Shown piece by piece: positions 1 through 8,986 of a stretch of DNA of 64,000 nt (its first letter is position 1; each line of letters opens with the position of its first letter). The position numbers and the translations under genes were made by a program. The DNA comes from Serpula lacrymans var. lacrymans S7.9 (Eukaryota > Basidiomycota > Agaricomycetes > Boletales > Serpulaceae), in assembly GCF_000218685.1 (NCBI RefSeq), contig NW_006763290.1:5420908-5484907 (forward strand), given 5' to 3'. The notes beneath the pieces were generated by a model. The model was not told the origin of the DNA. It ran no database searches and saw only the letters and a program-made list of their open reading frames with translations.

Positions 1-34
1 ATTAGTCTCTTTGTTGACATCCAGAACGAGTAGC

Positions 35-367
35 TTATGTGCCTACTAACCCGAGGGAAATCAGTCTCGGATCTTGTGCAAGAGTGGCGATGTCGAACTT
101 GATATCCTCGTCGGTCAGCGCATAAGTACGAGAAGAAGCCAGCGCACACGATAATAACCGTAAATGTAGGATACCAGCACCATGGAGTTTTGGAAATCTC
201 CTCCCTCTATAATTCGGCTCGTTGTATCTGTCCGAGGCAATCGTTAGTATCTCTTGCTCTAGAATATCCTGGACTTTCTTGTGTCTCATGAGTACTGACC
301 AAAATTTCAATGATCTAGATTGGTTGGTTTGAAGGCATTTTGAATGCCCAGCCTCATGTTGTGGCAT
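35..367 (-). CDS. Hypothetical protein fragment (possible last exon)
   Basis: This is an open frame of about 110 codons ending in TAA at 35, reading leftward. The protein is mixed in composition, with no low-complexity bias, and contains the segment RGRRFPKLHGAGILHLRLLS followed by an acidic-hydrophobic tail. I recognise no family. The length and composition would suit a terminal exon of a gene whose upstream exons lie between about 370 and 1000, but I could not find convincing upstream exons with matching phase. The listed first Met at 367 is arbitrary; a second Met lies 26 residues in. It may be a chance frame. Confidence 0.25.
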   Translation of the reverse strand: MPQHEAGHSKCLQTNQSRSLKFWSVLMRHKKVQDILEQEILTIASDRYNEPNYRGRRFPKLHGAGILHLRLLSCALASSRTYALTDEDIKFDIATLAQDPRLISLGLVGT

Positions 368-369
368 GA

Positions 370-1320
370 GGAAGGGAGGAAGGAAGCTCCGTTATGGACC
401 AGTCACTCCGTCACGCGACTTCCTCTTTACCGTCATCCCCTTTCTCATTTCTTCCAACAAATACTTGTTGGGCCTCTGTATTCAGGATTTTCACGTTACC
501 TACTATTTTTAACAATGATCCGCATCCTATCATCATTCCCAATAGTCCCCAATATCGGTTTCCAGTTTAATCTGATAGGCATGACTCCCAGAAGAATCAT
601 GTCTCAGAAGTGCCTTGTCTCGCGTTCAGAGTTATAGATGATCCCCTACCACCTCTATCTCTTCCTGGCATGAATCAGACAAGTCATAGCGCTGCTCCAG
701 GTCGGTCCACTTCGATTGTAACCTGCAACTTGCGCTAAACGTGTCTTCGCTTTGCCCAAATATTATTTTAGTTTTGCAGAGAAGTCCGCTCAGATACCTC
801 CGTTACCATCTGTCTTGCATAGATGGGCCCAGCGCTCAAACGCCATTTTTTTCGACTCCCACAGCCTTCCCACCATTCTTGGATGAATGGCGTGTCTGGT
901 GAAGTCTGATCCGGCGAAGTATTTACTGACATTTTTGGGACGGTTCTTTTCCCTCTTATTTCCTTATATCTAGCTTTGTTTCCAGCCTCAATAACAGTGA
1001 GGAGAATAATATTTTGATATAAAATTGGGTGAGATGTCGCCTGCTCGATTTCCCTGCAGCCAGAACCCAAGTTGTAGTCTGGATCGCTCAGCCGAGCACG
1101 GTAAGTTTGCTTCCGACTCTACCGCAAACATTGATGTCCAGGAAAGGAAGGCATGTATGTACCCATTTACCGTGTTTACGTCATGCGAGGAGTTCCCCGC
1201 TCTCTACTCACCTGCCTCGCCCATTGTTTATTCCACGCCTATATTCTGGTTTAATACCTTTCTGTAAATTTGTAGTCATATAGCTAGAGTGTTGCAGCGT
1301 AGCCTTTCTGCGAGTCTGTT
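370..1320. other. Interval without a supportable gene; probable 5' flank of the next gene
   Basis: Only short, overlapping frames on both strands occur here, and none shows a recognisable motif or coherent splice-phase chain. The right end (about 1000-1327) presumably holds the promoter and 5' UTR of the reductase gene that starts at 1328. I see no clear TATA box. Confidence 0.4.
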
Positions 1321-1327
1321 TGTGTTC

Positions 1328-2558
1328 ATGTCTCAAAACATTAGAGTGGTTGTTTGCGGCGCGGGCTTCCTAGGTTTGTTCCCCGCTAAAATTATTTTTG
1401 CTTTCCCTTCCCCTTTCAGGATCTGTCACTTAGCATTTTTCGCATAGGGTCCCACATCGCGAAGACCATAGCTGCAGCTCAAGGATCGAATTTCCCCAAC
1501 CGCCTAGTACAACTATCCTCTCGCCATCCTCAAACCGTTCATGCTGCTCTCGAAACAGTCATAGATCACCGTCGTCTCCTTCCCCCACAAGCTGTGGATA
1601 TAACTAAACCTCAGACTTTGGATGCTGCTTTCCACGGTGCCAATGTGGTCGTCTCATTGGTTGGTATTATGAATGGAACTCCTGAAGACTTTGAACGCAT
1701 TCAGTGGAGAGGCGCAGAAAATATTGCCAACGCTGCGAGGCGTGCCAATGCCAAACTTGTGCACTTCAGCGCCATAGGAGCCGATAAGGCCAGCCATATC
1801 CCGTATGTTAGGACTAAGGCTCTAGGTGAAGAGGTTGTGTTCGAGGCTTGCCCCGATGCAACGATCATAAGACCGAGTCTCGTCTTTGGCCCTGGGGATT
1901 CGTTCTTTACTGTGAGTAGGTATCATATGTTGGTCATTGACCTTCGAAGTATTCTAATACTCTAATTTTGTTCCCGTCACTACAGAGATTTGCCCGGTTA
2001 TCTCAGCTTCTGCCATTTTTACCTGTCTTCGGAGGTGGCACGTCTCGTTTCCAGCCGGACTATGTTGGTGATTTAGCTCGTGCGGTCGAAATTATTTCGA
2101 GGGACAGTACAATGATCAAAGAACATGTCGCCGGCAAGATATTGGAGGCCGGAGGACCTGAAGGTGAATAATAAGATTTTCGGGTGTCCCATCGTTCTCT
2201 GAGCGTGCCTTCTTTCAGTTTTTACATATCGAGAAATCATGAACCTCGTACTACAGTACACGCGCCGAAGGCGTCCCATTATATCGATTCCCTTTGGCGT
2301 GGGTATGCTGCAGGGGTCAATGTTGGAACGTTTGCCTCAATCACTATTTACTGTTACTCGAGCTCAGGTATGTGCACTCCAGTTGCACCATCGATAGGCA
2401 ATAACAGAAGTCAATTCTTGCAGGTGGAGCAACTTAAGTCAGATAACGTTGTCGAATCCTTTTTCAAAGAAAGGCACAACTGCTTCGAAGATTTCGTGAC
2501 TCAATACTCGGGCCCTTTAACATCAGTGCATGATGTTCTTCCCACCTATATATCATGA
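1328..2558 (+). CDS. NDUFA9/Coq11-like NAD(P)-binding atypical short-chain dehydrogenase
   Basis: There are five exons (1328-1373, 1448-1911, 1986-2163, 2219-2367, 2424-2558), all with consistent phase, giving 323 residues. The N-terminus has a Rossmann dinucleotide motif, CGAGFLGSHIAK, whose glycine loop is split by intron 1. Next come VVSLVGIMNGTPEDF, HFSAIGADKASHIPYVRTK (the degenerate Tyr-x-x-x-Lys region of atypical SDRs) and IIRPSLVFGPGDSFF. The C-terminal part has GGGTSRFQPDYVGDLARAV and a late LKSDNVV motif typical of the NDUFA9 family. Members are the 39-kDa assembly/stability subunit of mitochondrial complex I or, in yeasts, the coenzyme Q protein Coq11. The LKSDNVV end resembles the bacterial/Coq11 type, so I cannot choose between the two roles. 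The stop codon lies inside a 72-bp tandem repeat. Confidence 0.85.
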
Positions 2559-2694
2559 TGATGCCTTTGGTGCCCGTTGTGTTACGTGTATGTCCACGTT
2601 CTGCTCGTTTTTGTATCTCTATATCATGATGATGCCTTTGATCGTGCCAGTTGTGTTACGTGTATGTTTACGTTCTGCTCGTTTTTGTATCTCT
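2549..2694. repeat. Two-copy tandem repeat, about 72 bp unit
   Basis: Unit 1 (about 2549-2620) and unit 2 (about 2621-2694) share ATATCATGATGATGCCTTTG, then GTTGTGTTACGTGTATGT, then CGTTCTGCTCGTTTTTGTAT. They differ by a few substitutions and two inserted bases. Unit 1 contains the stop codon of the upstream gene, so unit 2 lies in the 3' UTR. Confidence 0.85.
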
Positions 2695-3015
2695 ATAAAC
2701 CTTTGCCTTCATAGCCAATGTAGACTGGTACTTGTATATTTAATCAAGCTTCGCGTTCTGTCGATTCGAAAGACTGTTCATGTCTGAAATAGCCCAGACG
2801 AAGATGGCTTTTAATCAGATGGCATGCCGTCACAATTAGTCATCAATCTTCAATGACGAGTCCGGCACGGCAAAAAAAAAGATATAAATAGAAATGCAAG
2901 ATCACGGTTTATCACTCGCGTGGTATATGACTCCTGGACTCTGAAGTATAAACGGGCAACACATGTTGAGCATAGCTTGAGCTGTCCTCCCTCCCCTCCC
3001 CTTGTCTGCAACGAA

Positions 3016-5030
3016 ATGACTACTCAAGCTCGGGATCGCCCAGAGTCAGTCGTCGCTGACTTGAACAATGCTTCTGCGCCAGGACAACCCGAACATGAGA
3101 TCACAGCCGTTCAAGAGAAAGGTATCAAAGGAGAAATTGCTGTAGAAAAACCATATAGTATTTACACACATAGCGAGAAGTGGATCATAGTCTCTATTGC
3201 TTCAGTGGCAGGTCTCTTTAGGTTCGTAGCATTTTTTTGCCTGGGACCTTGCTTCAGATAATCATCCCTAACCATTTACCGTATCTAATAGTCCGCTTAC
3301 ATCTAATATCTACTTTCCTGCCATTCCAACCATCGCAACCGCGTTTCACAAGTCCATTGAGCTTATCAATTTAACCGTCACTGTCTACTTGGTACTTCAG
3401 GGCGTCTGTAAGTTAGACTGTAAAATTTAGAAAATATTTCCCGCTAACCGGCCATCTTATTTATCTATTGCACAGCGCCCATGTTCTGGGGAACGATGGC
3501 AGATAGACTGGGCAGAAGGCCTATATTCCTTGTCTGTCTTTTCGTACTGTGTCTGGCTTGCGTTGGTCTCGCGCTAGTGCCTACCTCTGATTATTGGTTA
3601 CTGATGCTCCTCCGGTGTCTTCAATCTGCGGGATCTGCTAGTACTGTTGCTCTAGGTATTATCCGTACATAATATATCTCTCGTCCTAATAAGTTTCCTA
3701 TAGGTGCCGGTGTAATCGGTGATATTGCTACTCGCTCTGAACGAGGTGGCTTCTTTGGATTGTATAGCATGGGCCCTATGGAAAGTTACATATTTCATTG
3801 ATATGGTGCTATTGTACTGACAACATTGCAGGTGGGCCCGTCCATTGGTCCTGTCATCGGGGGTGCTTTGGCTGGTTCATTGGGATGGAGGTAAGCATGC
3901 TTTAGAAGGCTGCAGTAAAACTTGCTGAGAATACTTTCAGATCAATATTCTGGTTCCTTTGTATATCGACAGCCGTGTGTCTTGCCTTCATGATAGCGTA
4001 CATTTTTCCTTCTTCTGTTATACGATCTGGATCCTGATTTTGTTTTTCATTCCTTCCAGAATTCTACCCGAAACATTGCGTAGGCTAGTCGGCGATGGCA
4101 GCGTAGTTCCGTCACGTATATATCGTCCACTGATACCTATCGTTGGTCGTGGACGGATAAACTACTCCGCGGGAAGACCGTCACCGCAGCCACTCACCAA
4201 CCCTCTCCGTATTTTCACATATCCAGACGTTGCTGCTCTTTTATTTTTCAACGGCGTAATTTATGCAGTTTTCTATGGTATAACGACTTCGATATCCTCG
4301 CTTTTCGTACAGGCATATCCGTTCCTCACCGAAACTGACGTCGGTTTATGCTTCCTAGCAATTGGAGGTGGCATGATGTTTGGCAGCATTTTTATGGGAA
4401 GATTTTTAGACCGAGACTATAAATCAATGAAAAACCAGATGATTCGTAAAGCTGAAGCCGACCCAGAACACCGCATCAACCCAGAAGACGTTACTATGGA
4501 CGAACATTTCCCAATCGAGATGGCAAGACTGAGGACGATTCCCATATATCTTGTTATCTTCGCTGCTTGCACAATTGGTTATGGATGGTGTCTACAAGAG
4601 AGGGTCAACTTAGCTGGACCTTTGATACTACAGATCATTCGTGGGTCATTTTAGTTCGTAACGTGTGAGTGGTTTCTAACAACTACTATCACACAGTTGG
4701 TTATACCATGATATCTGTGATGAATACGGTTCAAACACTCCTGGTGGACTTGTTACCAACGCAAAGCTCATCAGTCACTGCATGCGTGAGTGACTACACG
4801 ACCATTCGAATTTATGTCATCTTGACTTTGCGCAGAACAACTTGGTCCGGTGTTCATTGGGTGCGGCTGTCGTATCAACCATCGACCTAGCTTTAACCGC
4901 AATCGGAATGGGGTGGACCTATGTTCTGTTCGGGTGTATCAGTCTCGCCGTTGGTCCTATAATCTGGTTTGTTATATGGATAGGACCTCGCTGTCGAGCA
5001 CAGCGTCGGTTACGAAGTGCCATATCTTAA
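3016..5030 (+). CDS. MFS permease, DHA1-type drug:H+ antiporter-like
   Basis: Nine exons (3016-3221, 3292-3407, 3476-3655, 3704-3780, 3832-3890, 3941-3997, 4060-4640, 4697-4785, 4836-5030) join in phase to give 519 residues. An N-terminal cytoplasmic tail of about 50 residues precedes the first membrane helix. MFS motif A is FWGTMADRLGRRPIF. The DHA1 helix-5 antiporter motif is GPSIGPVIGG. Further on are ILPETLRRLVG and a long central loop with charged residues (DRDYKSMKNQ). The order matches fungal Qdr/Aqr/Tpo-like exporters; the substrate is unknown. The start was chosen at MTTQARDRPE, although an in-frame ATG exists 32 codons upstream. Intron 4 begins GAAAGT instead of GT, which is discussed as a finding. 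All other introns have GT..AG ends. Confidence 0.88.
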
Positions 5031-5219
5031 CTGGAACTTTATATGAGTCACAATGAAGTGACTTATCAGAGACTTATTTGCTTTCAACAAGCTATGATTG
5101 ATGCAGATAGCGGTCTGTAGCCGTTCTCGCAGAATCATCGTCTCCAAGTAGTTGACTGGGACATTATGTGAATAGCGTCTATGGGTGTCATATAATTCAA
5201 TAGCATACGACACAACAAG

Positions 5220-5291
5220 TCCCGTTTAGCTCAGTTGGTAGAGCGCGTCACTAGTAATGACGAGGTCAGTCGTTCAAGTCGGCTAATGGGA
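5220..5291 (+). tRNA. tRNA-Thr (anticodon AGT), intronless
   Basis: The 72-nt cloverleaf folds with a 7-bp acceptor stem (TCCCGTT/AATGGGA, one G-T pair) and a D arm GCTC..GAGC. The anticodon stem CGTCA/TGACG encloses loop CTAGTAA (anticodon AGT), and the T arm is AGTCG/CGGCT around TTCAAGT. The internal promoter A box is TAGCTCAGTTGG and the B box is GTTCAAGTC. No intron is present and CCA is not encoded. Confidence 0.93.
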
Positions 5292-5296
5292 AAAAT

Positions 5297-5307
5297 ATTT
5301 TTTTTCT
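5297..5307 (+). terminator. Pol III oligo-T terminator
   Basis: A T run starts a few bases after the tRNA-Thr 3' end, in the position expected for RNA polymerase III termination. Confidence 0.8.
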
Positions 5308-5538
5308 CAGTGTTTTTGATCTTCTTGATTTTGCTCTCAGGCTTATAAGCCGAACGCCAGGCCGTTTCTCTATTCATGTGTTTTCGATCGGGCTTGACCT
5401 GTTAAGTCTATGTAACGGACCTCATTATTGGATTAGTAGGTCTTCATCACAGTTTATGCCTAACAATTGTACTACACTCAGATAGAACGATAGAACACAT
5501 AACGGTTGGTAAACACTTTTTCATCAACAGTACATGGA

Positions 5539-6667
5539 ATGGCGGAACTAGATACGTCACTTACATTCAATCGTAAGTCCTGTTGACATTCCTACCGTAA
5601 AGCCACCTAACTAATTTAACTAATCAATATTATTACTAGAAACCGTGAATGGAATGCTCGAGTTCGGTGGGTGACTTTGTTATCATGTTATGTACGCACA
5701 TGCTGAAAGTGAGGGATACAGTGGAAGTCGCTATACATTCCATACTCTACGTCCGGCAGATTTATCCAGCTGATTTGTTCGTGCGCCGAAAAAAATACGA
5801 CACCCCTGTCTTTCAGTCTCGACATCCTGCTTTGAATGAGTATATCTCCGGTGCCGTCAAAGCGGTCGGCGAAGAGCTCATTTTTGTCGGTATCATCTTA
5901 TTGACCCCCTTCCCTATCGTGCTTATCCCCTTTTAGGGAAATGTTGACAAAGTAGTAGTTGTCATTAAAGATCAAGAACAAGTTCCCCTCGAGAGATATA
6001 TCTTTTCCTTGCGAAGTATGCTCCATGTGGAAGCCTTCGACAAGGATACGAGGTTTGGGAATTTTATTGGTGACCCAGATCGTCGTATTCACTATTCCAA
6101 GTGTCGAAGGTGCCATGTCTGCCGCAAAACTTGGCCAATATTTCCGATCGTTTCTCATCAAGCTGAATATGGTGGAGTCGCAGCTAGGGATGCTTGAATT
6201 ACATGGTCTGTGTTTCTTATGTTTGCCTCGCATTTGAAGAGTCACAGCGTTTATTGCATGAGTGATTCTTCTACAGACAATGCCTCCTTTGCGATCGTCG
6301 TAGAGCTTAAAGACAAGACGCCGACAGAGATACACGAGAAGGTAGATTTAATTTCTGTAAATGCAAGGCGTATTTCTCAAAACAAAACCTCACTAATAGG
6401 AACCTCCTCCGTGGGTACCAGCAGACATTCAACATACGACGTCTGGGGCTTCAGAAAATGCTGAACTTCATCTACTTAGGGCAGTTGATACGGGTATTAT
6501 CAACGTGAGTGTAGCATAAAAGCGCTCCGCAATCCCACATTAACGGACTTGCCTATTTTGACAAGCTCTCCCTGGCCGTCCAAGAATCCGAGGAGAAAAT
6601 TCGAAGAATGGACAACAAAGGCAGTAAGGCCATAGATAAGGGGAAGGGTAAAGAGAAGGCGTCTTAA
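5539..6667 (+). CDS. REV7: REV7/MAD2L2-like HORMA-domain protein
   Basis: Eight exons (5539-5572, 5640-5666, 5722-5885, 5937-6052, 6102-6205, 6277-6341, 6400-6504, 6566-6667) join in phase to give 238 residues, close to the roughly 210-250 usual for REV7. Diagnostic segments are VEVAIHSILYVRQIYP, FVRRKKYDTPVFQSRHP, LNEYI and VDKVVVVIKDQEQVPLERY. Then come an YFRSFLIKL helix, a FAIVVELKD strand, EPPPWVPAD (the family Trp) and a closing helix INLSLAVQESEEKIRR. REV7 is the HORMA adaptor subunit of DNA polymerase zeta, acting in translesion synthesis. The tail after the HORMA core is Lys-rich. Two introns have weak sites (GTCGGT donor; AAG acceptors). The gene converges on SNX4, with about 250 bp between stops. 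Confidence 0.9.
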
Positions 6668-6684
6668 CTTATCTGTGTTATCGT

Positions 6685-6725
6685 CGGACTTTTTTTGTTT
6701 TTTGTTTTTTGTTTTTTTTTTTTTG
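6685..6725. repeat. T-rich low-complexity tract
   Basis: Runs of T interrupted by single G residues (TTTTTTTGTTTTTTG pattern) lie in the shared 3' region between REV7 and SNX4. On the plus strand this could be a T-rich 3'-end signal for REV7; on the minus strand it is A-rich. Confidence 0.6.
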
Positions 6726-6919
6726 CAATTTTCACCCGACTCGGTGGTTTTGGTGGTAATTGTTGGGACATTGTGTAGTAACAATCATGGACCTAGGCGG
6801 CACTATCGGGAAACTAAATCTATCTGGGGTTCCCCAAGTAGACAAGAAAACTAGAATACAATGAGAGTCAATAAGAAGGCTCGTATGTAAAGTGAGATAA
6901 GAGGTCAGTTATGAGAATG

Positions 6920-8794
6920 CTAAACGTCCACTCGTATGCGCTGAATAATAGGTATAATCCGCTCCCACTCTTCCATGGCCTATAGAACATAGTATCATTA
7001 GTGATTTTATAGAGTAGAGAGCATATACGTACTGTTTGATAAAATTCAATCTCGCCATCAGCGAGATTGCCTAGCATCTCTTTCATTTCTGCTTCTTTAG
7101 CGTACTGAAATACCGTTTGCTCTCGAAGGGTTTCGTCGCTGAAAGCATCCGATGTTTCGTGAGCGGTGGTGACCGCGTCCTGTAGCTGTAGGTGAAGTTG
7201 TATAATTAACAATAAGTCATACGATGAGACCATAGGCCATACCTCTTTTATCTTTATGTCCAGCTTTCGCATCTTCTCTACCCTGCTCCTGTCATCGTCC
7301 GCCCCACGAATGGCATCAACTTTGTCTTTCAAGTAGGAACTGAGTCCTAAACCCGTACTCCCTGCATGGCCACTGATTACTGCCGAAAGGCGATCCCGTT
7401 CAAGAGTCACGCCTGAAAGGTAATCTGATAATTCCTCAAAGTCTAGCTGCTTTTGGTCTCGCAACTTCAACACAGCACGGTTGGCATGAGAATATGTAAG
7501 AAGGGAATGCAGGTGGACGAGGAAGGGGTCAGTGGTCGTTGACGTCTGCAGGTAGGCAAGAAGTTGAAGATTTAGTTGAAACATATTAATGATGTGACAC
7601 AGATCTAATGGGAGGATAGAAAAACAAACCTTGTGACGTAAGAGCGCAGAGAACTCCAGCAAGGTATTCGAGAAATGGTTTAGAGGATCTGTGATGCCCG
7701 ATTCTAAAAATCCTAGGCCCTGTACTGCGACAGCTAAATCATGGTAGTCCGCGGTGAGATCTTCACCAGATTCGGGGTTGCCATCTCGTTCAGCCTCAGA
7801 TTCTGAAGACGAAGAAAAGAGAAAAGAAGTAAGAATGGCTTACCGTTCGTTCTCCCCCGGACGCGATTCCAAACCCGTTCAGACAGGACGAGGCCATCTT
7901 CAAATTTGTCAACATTTTCCCGCATCTCGAGGAAACGCTCATCCGGTTTACGAACACGAGCGAAGGCATTAAGAAGAGTGTCTGAGATATTATCTATAAT
8001 TCCTGGCGTAGGTTCAGGACCTGGAGGATGCGCCAAGTGTTGATGCATGTGAACATGCTATAAACTATTACAAACGTATCATGCATCATATATTGTAGAC
8101 TTTTACTTACCCATTCCGTAGACTCGAAGAAGGCACGAACAAGAGTACTTCTCTGAAGCGTGGGATGCCACGAAATGCGTTGCAGGAAACGATGAAGACT
8201 AATAATACATTAGGGGGTATCCTCGATGTAGAAAAATGATAGCTCACTCGAGCCTCCGTCTCTCCATAAACTCTGGACTAAACCTGTCACCAGTTATATA
8301 CTCTAAATTACTAGTCATTAATCATACAAAGGCCATTATGAGCCTTGAACAAACCCAGTCGATGTTTATCGGGTAAAGCGGGAACTACACATGCTGGGAA
8401 ATCCTTAACAAGATGGTCTCGAAGGAAGACAAAGTCCTGGAACCGTCGACGTGATGAAGGATTGGGAGTAGAGAAAATAGGGAGATTCGTCTGTATGATG
8501 GTTACACCTTCTATAAATCTTAGCACGAAACGGGTTCGATATACTGACCTTAGCCGAGACCAAGTAAGAAACATAAGCGTCTTTTGTTTCTGCCAGTTCC
8601 TTGACAGGATCTTTGACTACTGTAATGAGGTACCCCTCCCACTTGGGATCGTGTGGGCCATGACCCTCGTCAGCTCCAGCAGTACTTTGTTTGAATCCCG
8701 GTCCAGTATGCGGGGTGATGTGATCGACATCGTACGGAGCCGAGGGAGACTCCCATGTAACGCTGTCGAATACATCTTCGTCCTCGCCAAGCAT
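6920..8794 (-). CDS. SNX4: Sorting nexin SNX4/Atg24 (PX-BAR protein)
   Basis: Nine exons (8794-8549, 8490-8355, 8302-8248, 8198-8111, 8057-7844, 7802-7630, 7545-7243, 7185-7033, 6979-6920) join in phase to give 475 residues. An acidic N-terminus (MLGEDEDVFDSVTWE) leads into a PX domain with KDAYVSYLVSAK, the phosphoinositide-binding SRRRFQDFVFLRDHL and VVPALPDKHRLEYITGDRFS. A BAR-type helical region follows (NAFARVRKPDERF; ESGITDPLNHFSNTLLEFSA; LVHLHSLLTYSHANRAVLKL), ending in EEWERIIPIIQRIRVDV. SNX4 acts at early endosomes in retrieval to the Golgi and, as Atg24, in selective autophagy. I chose Met 8794 because the frame upstream lacks family similarity and would run into the neighbouring GOST gene's first exon region. 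Confidence 0.92.
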
Positions 8795-8986
8795 AATTGT
8801 TGCGTCTCTGTGGGGAGTTGCGAGCTTGTCTTGACTTTGAGGAGCTATATGAGCTGGACAGTGATCCTGGTAATGGACAACCTCAGGGTGTGGACGCGCA
8901 GTATACGTCGGCTGTGACCAGGTGTGACTGTGACATGGATACTTGGAGGCCGTTGGACAATAAACGCAAACAAACGCTTTCTGGTT
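8795..8986. promoter_or_regulatory. Divergent promoter region between SNX4 and the GOST gene
   Basis: The two start codons point away from each other across 192 bp, so both promoters must overlap here unless 5' UTR introns exist. No obvious TATA box is visible. Confidence 0.55.
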
